From Pyrus communis (Eukaryota; Streptophyta; Magnoliopsida; Rosales; Rosaceae): a stretch of DNA of 64,000 bases. Below are positions 21,413 to 33,937 of the stretch, in pieces. The notes below the pieces were generated by a model. The model saw only the letters and a program-made list of their open reading frames with translations, was not told the DNA's origin and made no database searches. Location: assembly GCF_963583255.1 (NCBI RefSeq), contig NC_084808.1:29096300-29160299 (forward strand), written 5' to 3'. Within the stretch, counting starts at the first letter, position 1. Each line of letters opens with the position of its first letter. The translations under genes were made by a program, and so were the position numbers.

Positions 21413-22252
21413 CTACCTGAGAGTGACGAACTTGTTGGTACCATGTTTTGCCCAATGATACCTTAGATCAATTGGGTTAGTAAAATTATAACCTTCAGCT
21501 GCAAGCTTCTCCAACACCTTCTTGAAAGCACCCTGACTCATTTTTCTTCCAGCTATTCGTGCCCCGCGTCGCTTAGTACTCATTGGCAGAGGATACATAG
21601 ATACATTTGTGGTGCAACAAGCAGATTGCCAACCACCACACCCCCACCTATAACACTGTTGTGGAACTCCAGTGCATGAGCAGATGGGAATTGGAATACC
21701 AGAGATATCCATATTAATCCCGTTAATCACAACATCCAAACTCTTCTTTGCTGGCTTCACACGAGGAACTGAAGGATTGGTATTATCCTTTGCCTTCCTG
21801 GGCTTTTTCACTTTTGGGGCTTTTGGTGCACCCCCACCCTGTCTTTTCTTGGATGTGCCAACTTCCTTAGGGACAACTGGCTCTTCAATCCTACCCACCC
21901 TTTCATCCCTTGATGGTTCCGGCGGCTGTAAGATCTGCAAGGAATGGGCTCCTGAAGTTTCTGGAAGAACAGCAGCATAGTTAGGATTGGCAGGCATCAT
22001 ATTGAGAAACTTATCTCTCTGGTTTACCCAACTCTCCCTCATATAGCTCATTGGAAGCTGAGCATCTGATACAACACAATCCCGAGGGTGATAGGCTCCA
22101 TTGGCGCTAACCATGACTGTAGGGTCGCGCCCAGGGACAAATGGTTTAGTGTCGCGCTCTGCCATGCTTGACATGAGCTGCAAGCTAAGATGACCCTTAA
22201 AAGATGGCTCATAGTAGCCCCAATTGCGCATGTTCAATGCATCATCATCCAT
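21413..22252 (-). CDS. BASIC PENTACYSTEINE (BBR/BPC) class I GAGA-binding factor
   Basis: The product is a 279-residue nuclear DNA-binding protein of the BPC1/BPC2 class, which binds GAGA-type sequence and recruits repressive complexes to developmental genes. It starts MDDDALNMRNWGYYEP, the conserved class I N-terminus, so the ATG at 22252 is preferred. The open frame extends upstream to 22417 without family similarity. A basic, Lys/Pro-rich region (PKAPKVKKPRKAKD, about 150-165) precedes the domain. The C-terminal domain has the clustered cysteines CSCTGVPQQCYRWGCGGWQ, then RRGARIAGRKMS, and ends WAKHGTNKFVTLR. The coding region is one exon. A GA tract lies 750 bp upstream. Confidence 0.94.
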   Translation of the reverse strand: MDDDALNMRNWGYYEPSFKGHLSLQLMSSMAERDTKPFVPGRDPTVMVSANGAYHPRDCVVSDAQLPMSYMRESWVNQRDKFLNMMPANPNYAAVLPETSGAHSLQILQPPEPSRDERVGRIEEPVVPKEVGTSKKRQGGGAPKAPKVKKPRKAKDNTNPSVPRVKPAKKSLDVVINGINMDISGIPIPICSCTGVPQQCYRWGCGGWQSACCTTNVSMYPLPMSTKRRGARIAGRKMSQGAFKKVLEKLAAEGYNFTNPIDLRYHWAKHGTNKFVTLR

Positions 22253-22989
22253 GAGAGCTACAGAATCAGCAGACAAACAAACATCGTTTAGGCCCTCCAA
22301 TGAAACTGCATGAACAGCAATAAATCTTACCATCGGATAGCCCTCCGAGGCCATAGAAATCGAAAACAAAAGGATAGCAATAAAAACAAAACAGATACAA
22401 AGGGAGAAACAAAGCATAGCTCAAGATAATCACAAATGAGGGCCTATGAGGCAAAATTGTAAACAATATCATCTGCAAAATATTGGATCTTCACATTAAA
22501 TCAAAGATCAAGCAATTGTTTGACAGCTGAGAACAAGAAGGAAATTACAAATTCACAAATCTTATCGATCCTTCCTAATCCCCATACTCTCAGATCTAAA
22601 AGATCAAAAATTTAAGATGCAAACATGCAATTGGTAATGAGTATGCACATATTCTCATCCAATGGGTTAGTTCTAAAGATTTGAAACATCCTTCCAATCC
22701 GAATCAATAAACATGCGAATCCCAGGATAAAAAATTCTGTGCATTTCCTACAGTTTCTCAGCAACCAAACAGAACCCAAGTAAACAGACCAACACCCAGA
22801 TCTGAATTTCCATCCAAAATCAAATACAACAAATTAGGGTTTCGTAATCTGAGAAATTGGGATCTGAGATTTGGGTATTACAAGGAGAAAAATAACAAAT
22901 TCATAATAAAGTTTGAAGCTTTTAAATATACAAACATGCACAAGAATGTAAATGGCAGGATAATAGTACAAGGACCCATATATTCAAAT
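22253..22989 (-). other. 5' region of the BPC gene, probable leader intron
   Basis: This lies between the BPC start codon and the GA tract. Class I BPC genes commonly have an intron in the 5' leader, and the AT-rich sequence here is compatible with one, but I could not fix splice sites. No other gene is visible. Confidence 0.45.
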
Positions 22990-23232
22990 TTTAGATAGAG
23001 AAAGAGAGACAGTGAGAGAGGAGAGAGGAGGGAGGAGAGAGGAGAGAGAAAACTTACTTAGGTGGGTGTAAACGGCTCTTTAGGGTTTTGCCCTTCTGGA
23101 GAGAGAGAGAGAGGAGAGAGGAGAGAGAAACCTGAGAGAGAGAGAGAGAGAGAAACTTATGAGATAGAGAGAGGAAAGAGGAAAGAGGAGAGGAGAGAGG
23201 AGAGAGGGGAGAGAGAGACAGAAAGAAAACCT
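22990..23232. promoter_or_regulatory. Long GA/TC tract upstream of the BPC gene
   Basis: About 240 bp is dominated by GAGAGA and GAGAGGA repeats on the plus strand (CT-rich on the BPC sense strand), broken at about 23053-23096. BPC proteins bind GA-repeat motifs, so this could be an autoregulatory site as well as a TC-rich transcription start region. The tract is seen; its role is inference. Confidence 0.6.
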
Positions 23233-24868
23233 AGAAATGGGGTATCCATCAAACTTATAGCTGTCACTTTAAAATAAGGAAAGGCCTCATGAATAAATAA
23301 ATTAATTAAATTTGATAATGCTTTTTTATGTTCGGTCAAAAATAATAAATATGATGTATATTATATCTTATGTTGAATTGAACAGCCCCAATTCTTATCC
23401 TCTCTCTACTTATTTTCGCTTTGTTTTTAAACAAATATTTTATCGAGTTTAGGAGGTGGACTTGTAACTAAGTAGGGAAATTAAAGCAATTAATTGTATA
23501 AAAAGTTTGAGTTGTGCTATAAATTTACAAACCTATCTAATACAGGAAGTTAACTAATATGTTCAATTTAGCAAAAAATTTTGAAAGTTTTCAAAGATAT
23601 ATTTTTTTTTTAAAATCAAACTTTTCTTTTGGTATATCCACAGCTTTGGAATGTTGACATACATATGGAAAAAGTTTGGTGGAAACTAATTACCTACTCT
23701 AGTGATAGATTTATTTAAAATAAAAGAAGTCATGAATTAGAAAAATACTTGGTTTGTCTAATATCGAGCTACCGAGTATAATATTGTTTGAAGAAAAAGG
23801 AATAAGATTATTGATTAATGTGAGAGATACTTTTTTTTCGATGTGTTAGCAACTTAGCAATGACATCGGAAAAAAAAAAAAGACTGATACCAATTCACAA
23901 CATACTCATTATTAGTAAGTAAAGGAACTCAAATGTGTTAACTAATCAAGTCATTTCTTTTCATATATTGTATGAAAAAATTTAATTAGATTTTGAACCG
24001 AATACGCATGTAATATTTTATATATAACAACATTGCGATAAACAATATAGATAATATTGGGCTTAAAAAATAGGCAAAAATGAAGCCCAAAACCACACAA
24101 GACCAAACTCAGAACATAATTGGGCCTTAGCAGCCCGGAAGAGTGAAGACCATTAAGCTGAAGACGACGAGGGAGGGGCCCAGTGTAGCGAAAGCTCTTA
24201 AAAAATGACAGCAACTCACACCTTGATAGCATATTTGTTACTGTAGGACTAACCGGCATGCCTTGTCAAATGTTGCCCACCTAGGCATCTCTCTTGCTAT
24301 TAATTGTTTCAGGTACTGAGAATATAAGTCACGTAATGTATTATTATTTGTTATAATAATTGTAGGCGATAATTTGACTGAAATAATATCACTCGATTGA
24401 GTTTTAAGCACACAAAAAAATTACCAAGCCAACAAATTAATTTATGAATTATAATTGTTAGGGTAGTTAGGAAAGAACTTTTGCGTTCGTCCCGATCCCT
24501 AGTTAATATATAACAATCACATGCATAAATCCCAGGTGAGCATAGAAATTGGCGGAAGTCATACACCAATGGTGAAACGCTTTGCGTTGTCGAAAGCATG
24601 CTTCCTTTAATTTATTGCAAATGTCGCCGCGACGGAATTGGCAACCCTAATTTCGAAAATATATCATGCAGATGAGCTGATGAAAAGGCTCTTTTGGGTT
24701 GCTCCATTCCCCAATTTTATTTCCAGGCACAAATCTCGTGCATAATCTAGTTGCAGTACATCTAAACTAGTTTAATTACTTCCTTAAACGATCAAGGACC
24801 TCCTATAATAATATGTTAATGAGATTGCTCTGTAATGCTTCTTCTTCGTTTTCATATATACATATGCC
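23233..24868. other. Intergenic AT-rich spacer
   Basis: No gene is recognisable between the BPC promoter region and the PHD-finger pseudogene. Short open frames here show no family features. Confidence 0.5.
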
Positions 24869-24876
24869 TATATAAA
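24869..24876 (+). promoter_or_regulatory. TATA box of the PHD-finger pseudogene
   Basis: TATATAAA lies 35 bases before the relic start codon at 24911, so the core promoter seems preserved although the coding region is broken. Confidence 0.5.
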
Positions 24877-24910
24877 CTTCGTTTCTTGCCTAATCCTGAT
24901 TAGCACATCA

Positions 24911-27213
24911 ATGGCGTCCCATTTGGACTTAAGTGGGTGCAAGAAGAGGAAGAGAGGGTGTTTAGGTTTAGGAGTTTCGGCGAAAACGAGTATCCGGTAG
25001 GGTTAGTTGGATCGTCGTTTAGGGAAAATGTGAAGGCTCTCCTTGAATATGGGCAGGTTGAGGGTAACCTAGCTGGCCAAGGCATGCACTGCTGGTCGTT
25101 TCAGCTACAAGTTCATAGCCATGCTCCTGCCCATGTCGTGCTCCTTGTCGTCGAAGAACCTATCGAGGCATCACTGAATCGACATTGCAAGGAATGTCAA
25201 GACGTCGGTAAAGTTTCAATTACGTCCCTCCATCTAATTTATTTACATTTTCTAATTTGAAAATGCATACTGCTATTTGAACCGCACTTACTGAAACATG
25301 AGGCGGCCTTTGTGTACTAATAAAGGCCATGCAAAATGATGACTAAAATTATATGTATATAGCTCAGGCTGGGGGCAGCATATGGTATGCAATAACAAGT
25401 ACCATTTTGTGTTGCCTTCCTCGGACACAATGGTGGCAGCTTGCTGGAATGGCAAAGGTGGCAACGCCTCCGAAGGTGGCCTGCTACTGCCGAACCCGAC
25501 GACAACAAATAATCCTAACGAGCGTAAGTCGTCGAATAATTTAGTGGAATTAGAGGGTCATATGATGCATGGTGTCTTTCACTCTAACGGTTTCGGGCAT
25601 TTGCTGTGTGTCAATGGGGTGGAAACCGGTTTCGACTTGGCTGGCCGCCAGATCCTCGACTTTTGGGACCGCTTATGCACTGGATTGCATGCAAGGTAAT
25701 ATCAAATAATCCACTATGTGCTCATAATTTACTAAGGAAATTTGTGATTAATGTATTTTCACATTACAAAAAAGTTGTAGTTAAATATCCTGCATGAAAC
25801 AGTTTGTTGCATATTTGGTAGGAAAGTGAGCTTGAACGACAATTCACATAAAAGAGGGATGGAGTTGAGGCTAATCCACGTAGTAACATACAGCGAGCCA
25901 TGGTTTGGTCGTTGGGGTTACAAATTTGATCGCGGGACTTCTTGTGTCACTCAACAAATGTACCAAAAAGCCATTGAAGCTCTACAAGGCATGCCCTTAT
26001 GCTTGCTCATTAACCATCTCGTCACGTCCAACCATGAAATCCCTCTCATCTTCTCAAGGTATAGCACATTGTCCGACAATTCTTTGGTCACAATCGGTGA
26101 CCTTTTCCACTTCATGCTAGAGCTCAAGTCGCGGTTGCCACCCACAAATCATCAAAATCCATGTATTGATTCAATCTATAATACGGGAGTGTTGGCGGAA
26201 ACTAATTGTAGATGGTCTCCAAAAAGAGTTGGGATGGTGACTCGAGTGATTGTTGAGGGCTCAGTTTAGGTGGGTATCTAGACAAGAAGTTAGGGATGCC
26301 GCCCGTGCCTATATAGGCGACATAGGGTTGCTAGATTTTGTGTTGAAGTTACTAGGAAACCACATTGTAGGAAATTACTTGGTTTGTCGCATGTTGAATC
26401 TGGCGACTAAAGTTCTCGAGTACTGCTTAGAAGATATCTCAAATCATGCTTCCCCTAACCATCAGGACGGTTTGCTCATGAACAATCAGAAGGCAAAGGC
26501 TGCGTGGTACAAGATTTCGAAGTTTCAGTTAATGAAGGACATTTTCTACTTGTACAAGTACGTCCTCAAGGACCAAAAGATGAGTAATGCAGGTATCTTT
26601 TCAGCGATTCCAATGGCTGTACGGATCATTCTCGATTCCAAGTACCTTGTGAAGGATTACTGCAGCGAGGTGGTGCCTTTGAAAGGCATGGAGGGAAAAT
26701 CAAACATTACTGCACAGTAATGCTAAGAAACAATTCCGAAGAAGAAGACGATAACCATAAGAATGTTATAAACAACAATGCAATAATATTGCAACCGTAC
26801 GAGTGCGTGACCTTGAAAAACAGTGCTACAATTGATGATTTGAAGCAAGAAGTGGAGAGGAATTTCAAGGAGATCTACTGGGGGCTGAGGGGATTCGTGG
26901 TGGATTCAGTTGCACACCTGAACAATGCGAAGGGGACAGATTTGGCATTTGGCATGGTTGAGGTGGGTCAAAATATTGTGCTTGAGGGTAGGTGTAGCAA
27001 AGAGATGGGTGGAGTTAGTGAGATGTTTGAATGTGGAGCAATCAACTATCTCGTGCACTGTCCCTGTGGAGCAAAGGAAGACGACGGGGAAAGAATGGTG
27101 TCGTGTGACATTTGTGAAGTTCGGCAGCATATGCTTTGAACAGCGAACAAGTTCCTCATATATTTCTGTGCAACCGATGTGAACGAGAAATCATACTTTT
27201 GCCTTCTCCGTAG
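24911..27213 (+). pseudogene. MS1/MMD1-type PHD-finger protein pseudogene (At1g33420-like)
   Basis: Intact relatives are nuclear PHD-finger regulators of about 700 residues, several acting in anther and meiocyte development. Conserved blocks follow in order: KKRKRG at the start, ENVKALLEYG, HFVLPSSDT, HGVFHSNGFGHLLCVNG, FWDRLCTGL, SEPWFGRWGYKF, GDLFHFMLELKSRLP, RWVSRQEVRDAARAY and CPCGAKEDDGERMVSC. Two introns remain (about 25206-25368 and 25696-25821), so it is a duplicate, not a retrocopy. At least four frame breaks are visible: after KKRKRG (about 24960), at about 26250-26262, at about 26690-26718, and inside the PHD finger at about 27130. The PHD residue normally Trp in CEVWQH is Arg. The final frame ends LLPSP with TAG at 27211. 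Confidence 0.88.
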
Positions 27214-30069
27214 TATCATCTTCTTCAATTTGTGGTGATGTTATTTTATCGGGCGGTTTGACCTGTTTAGGTGTGAAGACGGACGAGTTAATGCCCGTAC
27301 TGAATTCTTACTAATTAGTTAAGATTTTTTGTTTTGTTTTGGGCCTTGGGCCCTAGCCAAACAAGAGAGTTCGATCTTGATGACAAACTTATGGGCTCTA
27401 TTCTTACTGAATTATTCCTGAATTAGTAAACTCAAATGTGATTGTTCGATGCAGACGGTGGATTGCTTTGGTGAACAAGATCTTTTATTCATTTTATTGT
27501 GTTACGAGTTCAAACTCTCTATTTTTCCGCTAATGTAGAATAGAGTAGTAAAAATGTGTGATTGTTCAACTAATTAAGCCTTAATTATTGAGTTTGGTTT
27601 ATATATCGAAATCGCTAAGTTACACTTTAGCGCTAAATTAGGAGCTTATTATAAAGCAGAAGCAACGGTTTTAATTAAAAAAATATATATATTATAAAGT
27701 AGAAACTTGTTGAAAATGATCTTCGGACCAAATTTATGTTTGTGGTTGGTTGTAATTGGCGTGTTGCATACTCGCCTAAAAAGGGAAACATTCCCTTCGT
27801 TTACAAGGATCATTTTCTTTGAAACGGCAACAACTTTTCATTGACTTATATCATTTAGCAAAAATTTAGATAAAAGTATAGGAGAGCTCTACACCACCAA
27901 TTTTTTTAGCTTTTTTGTTTTGAAGATGGATTAGCTGATAGTTTTACCATGATAATTTACATTTTTGAAAACAGTTAGATAAGCATTATAGTATCTTTCT
28001 AACATTATCGTATAATTCATCAACGTTAAGAAAAAAAAAAAAAACAGTTACAGAAAATTAGCAGAGGGATATGCAGGTGTATTATATACTCTCTGTAGCC
28101 TTGTAAAACAAAACACGCAGATTAATGCAAGAAATAAAAGATGAAGGTTCTTGGAAGGTGGAAAAAAGAAAACAAACAAATATGTCATTTCAATTCAATG
28201 CGGTTTTTGTGGCTTGAATGGAAAGAAATGATGTATATGTAGATGGGCATGTCAATGATAGTTTAGCACTGTGACTGTGGTTTCGAATTTCGAACTCATA
28301 AACTGTAATGTTTTATTTTTTTATTTTATTTTATTACTGTTAAATAAATTTAAATTTTGAGATTAGTATATTAAATAGACACAAATCTTCAAGCTTGAAC
28401 TCATTTAATAATAATAAATAGAGTATAAAACTTTAGCACCAGTTGAAGGTGGTGAACAAAAATGCACCCTCGAACCTGTCCCTTTTAAAATGAATACTAT
28501 TTTTAATTTGTTGTTTTCTCCGTTTCTGTTTTCAGTGCAGCAGTAAAGAATGGAATCGATGCCAACTTTGGTTCAGTTCTTCGAATACCAACAAAAGTAA
28601 ACCAGACAAAATCCCTCAGGCCCTCGGCCTCGTGGTATGCCGTGCTGAGTACAATTTAGCATACGATTATTTGCCCCTACCCATCATGAAATTATTGAAC
28701 AAAACCAACACATCTCCGTACTATTGCTAATATAATCTCAGATATTTGTTGGATTTGATCGTGCATTGCTTTTCAATTCGGAGTTTTCGAGCACTTCCCA
28801 ACGAAGAACTAGGAAAATGTTTAGTCGATGTGACGGGATAAGGATTGGACATGACAAAATATGCTGGAGTGTTGTCCAATACAATAATTTAGTCCCAATA
28901 TTTATACGTTCACCAAATAGTAAATAGAGCACAAGTTCAATTCAATTGAAATAGTTCAATTCATGGTGACACAATAAACAAGAAAATTTCAAATCTATTA
29001 CAAGGAGATATGGGAGTGGTACTGGTACTCGATCTCCATATGTTAATCAAATAAAAATGAATTAAATCTTAAGAATTAAGTTTATGATAATTAATTAATT
29101 AGTTAATCGGACTTTAGGGCTAAGTCAACAGAAAGTTTTAAAGCTTTGTTTTGCAGCGTGGGAAACGGATTAGTTTAAGAAAAGTTGATTAGATTTGGAA
29201 TCACAAACACTTGGGAGGGATGATTGCTTTTTTTTTTTTTGACGCAGCAATGCATGCCAGCATGTGATGAGAATCCTTCTCCCCATCCTTTCCAACCCAA
29301 CAAGTAAATAAAGCATCTTCTCCTTTTGCTAATTATTCGTTCTTAAAACCCCGGCACTGCACCTTCATCATATATTATTCACTCATCAAAACCCCCATCT
29401 TTCTCTGGTGAAAACTTTAATTTGACATGTGTTTTCTGAGCATTTTTCAAAAAGTGAATAATGAATACATGAAAGAAATATTGTTAATTATGCTAATCCA
29501 TTACAATTTACATATATAATTATTTACATAAGATGGAAAATCCGAAATTAAATACAACTTAGAGAAATGATTACGGCAGTTGGCAGCCCTCTTGAAAATG
29601 ACTAATCCCTAATCGTGCTACTACTTTTTACCTTTCCAAAAGCTGCTTCAAGAAACATGTTAATCCGGATTAACTTAGGCATCATGATTTTTTAAAGGGG
29701 CATTTTGATACAGGAGGCCTCGTTTTTTAATATTTTAGACTAAACATACATTTCTTCTGAAAATTTAATCAAACATTTTTCTAAAATTTTGATTATTAAT
29801 TTCAGTTTTACATAAGTTCAATTTTGTTTAAAATTTTAGTTTTTCACGACTTTTCCTAGACATTTTGTTTTTTTTTTGTCCTCTTATCCCTATATTTATG
29901 CATTTATTATCCATCTCTATGAATTTTTTTATTGTTTGTTATAATTTTACTTTTTTTTTTGTGAATATAGTAGAATATTTATAAAAAAATTGTCAAATTT
30001 TATTATTTAGAATACCCAGCACATAATAAAATTTGTTTGATTATATAGCTATGTCTAGTTACCTATAAT
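27214..30069. other. Intergenic AT-rich region
   Basis: No gene is recognisable. The sequence is AT-rich with many homopolymer runs. Confidence 0.5.
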
Positions 30070-30345
30070 ATGGACACATTTAGTTTTATAGTGGATTTGA
30101 TTTTTTGTATTTCTCGGTACATTTGGAATGTAAATGTACCAAAAGGGTTATCAGATAGAGACATTTGGTTTTGTGGTACATTTGTGATTTTTTGTTCATT
30201 TGGTCATTTGGTACATTTGGAATCTAAACGTACGAAAAGGGTTACCTGACAATGGGCACTTTGGTTTTATGGTACATTTGAAATTTTGATACATTTGGTT
30301 TCTCGGTACATTTGAAATCTAAACGTACCAAAAGCCGATATTTTT
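30070..30345 (+). repeat. Minisatellite of about 93 bp, three units
   Basis: Units begin at about 30070, 30160 and 30253. Each contains TTTGGTTTTNTGG-like text, CGGTACATTTGGAATCTAAA or a close variant, and CGTACCAAAAGGGTTA or a close variant. The third unit ends in CGTACCAAAAGCCGAT. No ORF is present. Confidence 0.7.
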
Positions 30346-31150
30346 GTTTTCAAATGTATCATAAATTTTAAGTATATTTTTTTATATATCTATACGTGAA
30401 AAAATATGTATTGAGGACTTTTTATTGAGACAGTTTTAATAGAAAGATAATTTTTTTTAATACTGATAATAAGGTAATAAGGAATTAGTTAATTAATTTT
30501 TTATTTTATTTTATTAAAAAAATGTCATTTAATGCATAGAAGGGGATCGACGAAATTAAATTCCTATATTGTAAGCAATTAACTGCTAAGCTACCTTATG
30601 CCTCTATATAAGTGCATTTAAATTAATGACATGAAAATTAAATAAAAAGAAAATTGTTGAGGTGACAATTGATCAAAGCACCTTAATCAAATCCTTAAAA
30701 TGGATGAATGTTTAATCTAACAACTATAGAAAAGATGTAGAGTATTCTAATTTTTCCTTTTTTTTTTAAATTTTAACCAGAGCATGTGAACAGTTAATCA
30801 GTAACTTCTTATTTCTTTTTCTTTTTTATCCCAGACTTTACCTCTTGTTTTTTTTTGTTTTTTGTTTTTCGTTTCTGTAGTGGGAGAGAGAGAGAGAGAG
30901 AGGGTCACGCGAGGGGAGGATGAGAGCTCACGTGGAAGAGGGTAATCTGAGAGGGTATGCATTACCTCATGCAATTACAGTGTGACGATCCAAAAAAAAA
31001 AAAAAATTACAGTGTGACGAATAATGACTGTTCGTTTTCTTACGGGAAGGATGTTTTTTTGTTTCTGTCTAATTCCGAGATGTGTGTGGGGGCTCTCAGT
31101 TTTAAGCTGCACTGAATCGTGTGATTGGGTCACCCTCACCCAGACCCAAC

Positions 31151-31200
<50 letters not shown>

Positions 31201-31574
31201 TTTTACTCTCTAGATCTCTTCCTTCTTGTACAGAAAAAAGAAAGAAAGAAAGGGGCGAGCTTTTATAAACAGGACAGACTTGCCACAACCTTACCTGCTC
31301 AAGGTGGAGGGTCTATGGAAGAAAAGCTAGCCTAGCTAAAAAGCCTTTAAAAGCTTCTTAAAGCTTTTGGAAAAAGTGGATTGAAGAGCTTTTCCTCTTC
31401 CTCTCTCTTTCTCTCTCTCATATGTGACTGTGAGAGAGATGACAGAAAGTAAAGCTGAAACCCACTGAGTCCAACTTCACCTGCAGACATGTGTGTATGT
31501 AGGGATTGATTGATTCTTAGTCATCTTCTTCTCTTACTTAAACTCCTCCATAACATACTCACAAAAATCCACCC
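30346..31574. other. Promoter and 5' leader region of the IDD gene
   Basis: Contains a GA run (about 30888-30902), a CT microsatellite of about 48 bp (31150-31197) and a candidate TATA box, TTTATAAA, at 31262-31269, which would give a leader of about 280 bp. No other gene is visible. Confidence 0.5.
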
Positions 31575-33937
31575 ATGTTCGATAACACCAACAACAACAC
31601 CGCCGCCTTTTCTTCCGCTCCTCCGTCTTCTTCCTCTCATGAAAATGGAGGAGCCACCCACAAACGAAAAAGAAGACCCGCAGGCACACCAGGTAAAAAT
31701 AATATAATTCAGTTAATTAATCAAAGTACTTTTCTTTAAAATTCTTAATTATTGATGGTTTAATTAATTTTGGTTATATTATAGATCCGGATGCAGAAGT
31801 GGTGTCTCTGTCCCCCAAGACCCTACTTGAATCGGACCGGTACGTGTGCGAGATCTGCAACCAGGGATTTCAGAGAGACCAGAATCTGCAGATGCACAGG
31901 AGGCGACACAAGGTGCCGTGGAAGCTGCTGAAGCGAGAGCTAGCGGAAGATCAGGTGATCAAGAAGCGGGTGTTCGTGTGCCCGGAGCCCAGCTGCCTCC
32001 ACCACGACCCCTCCCACGCCCTCGGCGATCTCGTCGGAATCAAAAAACACTTCAGAAGAAAACACAGCAACCACAAGCAGTGGGTCTGCGACAAGTGCTC
32101 CAAAGGCTACGCCGTTCAGTCCGATTACAAAGCACATCTCAAAACCTGCGGCACCAGAGGACATTCCTGTGACTGCGGCCGGGTCTTTTCAAGGTAAATT
32201 AAATTAAATTAAAATATTAGAAATTTGTTATCTACTGAGAACTAATATCGCCAAATCTTCTATTTTAATTATTTCTGAAAAAAGGATATATTTGTTGATA
32301 AAATTGGCTAGCTACTAGGCCAAAATTATTATCTGAAATCTGAAAACAGGATTTTCTAATCCCAAATCATTTATTGCAACGGACATAGCTATAAGCTGCT
32401 ATCGTCTCCTCTCTTTCATAGGTTCATCCAAACCCTAAAAGCACTGCCAAAAAAAGCAGCTGTTACAGATAAGAACAAACTTGAAATCCTATAAGCAGCC
32501 TCTACCTTTTTCTCTCTTCAAACATTAATGAATTTTATTGTTCTCTTCTCTTTGAAATTCAAATGGTGTGCGGTATCAGATTCCTGCAGTGGCAAATGAC
32601 CTCATCCTATCTTTCATGGCCGTTGAAGCTCCCCAGTTTCCAAAAACTGCAGTTTCCGGTTTATAAGTTTTCAAAAAAATAATTAATTATATATAATTTA
32701 CCTATTTTTGGACACACTAAACTCGTCATCATTATATTTTAATTAATTAATTAAATAAATATATAGGGCTACCCCATTTGATTTGTTTTGCTTACCTAGC
32801 TATATATATATATTAACTGATGATATATTCTAATTGATTAATTGTTTATTGGTAACCCTACATATGTCATATACGAACGGCTTATCCGCTTATGGCTAAT
32901 TTTTGTTGTTGTTGTTGTTAATTGTTAAAGACGCCGAGAAAAAACCATGTTTTTAATCATGATAGCAATATAGTTTTAGTTTGAATCATTCTAAATTCTA
33001 TGTCGTGATCGATTTCAGAGTGGAAAGTTTCATAGAGCACCAAGACACTTGCACAGTCCGACACGTGGTCCTGCCAGAGTTACAGGCAGCATTACAGCCG
33101 GCGGCCTGCTCGTCGCGAACCGCATCGAGTACAAGCCCCTCCAGTGACACCAATTTCAGCATTAGTAACAATGTGGCAGCTCCAGTAGTATTGGCTGGAC
33201 TCCCGGTGCGACCAAACCCAACTGACCATCACGATCAGCGTGACGGTATGAATGCTTATATTTCTTGCAACCGCCAGCAGCAGCAGCAGCAACAACAAGT
33301 GCATAAAAATATATTGGAACTTCAGCTCCTTCCGTCGTCAAACGCGCATACTTCTTCCCCGCCAAATTTAGACAAAGGTTACGCAACTAATCTGAAGCTC
33401 TCGATTGGGTCCCCGTCAAGTGATCAGCTTGACAACGAAAAGAATGAATCAAGCAAGTATAATTCATCACACATAATAAGAAGAAGAAGCTCTCCAGGTG
33501 ATGAGAATGAATCGGCTCTTGGAGGAGTTGGGCCCGCATCGGATGTGGCCAGGTTGAAAGAGTTTGCAAGTGAGGAGCTGAAGTTGGCCGTGGCTGAAAA
33601 GTCTTACGCGGAAGACGCCCGGCGAGAAGCCAAACGGCAGATAGAGATGGCGGAGATCGAGTTCGCGAACGCCAAGAGGATCAGGCAGCAAGCACAGGCT
33701 GAGGTGGAGAAGGCTCAGTTGCTCAAAGAGCAGGCAACTAAGAGAATCAGCTCCGCCATTTTGCAAATCACTTGTCAAGCTTGCAAGCAACATTTTCACA
33801 TTGCCTCTGCTGCTTCCGCCGCCGCAGGAGGAGGAGCACTGGGAGGAGTGGGACCCTCTGATGAGACATCCCTAGCTATGAGTTACATGTCCTCCGCCAC
33901 AACCGAAGGAGAAGGAGATCATGATCACACCACATAA
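31575..33937 (+). CDS. INDETERMINATE DOMAIN zinc-finger factor, IDD14/15/16 (SGR5-like) clade
   Basis: The product is a 481-residue nuclear transcription factor. In Arabidopsis this clade controls shoot gravitropism and auxin biosynthesis and transport. Exons: 31575-31692, 31785-32193 and 33019-33937, GT-AG, phases closing. An N-terminal nuclear localisation signal (HKRKRRPAG, residues 30-38) precedes the ID domain. Finger 1 is YVCEICNQGFQRDQNL...H, finger 2 FVCPEPSCLHHDPSHALGD...H, finger 3 WVCDKCSKGYAVQSDYKAH and finger 4 (CCHC) HSCDCGRVFSRVESFIEH, split by intron 2. A poly-Gln run lies near residue 270. An alpha-helical charged segment (about 365-430, from VARLKEFASEELKLAVAEKS) typical of this clade follows, then CQACKQHFH. 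It looks intact. Which of the three paralogues it matches cannot be decided by eye. Confidence 0.93.

Noticed and set aside
22253..22417. N-terminal extension of the BPC protein
   Set aside because: The open frame upstream of MDDDALNMRNW has no family similarity; the class I N-terminus begins at 22252.
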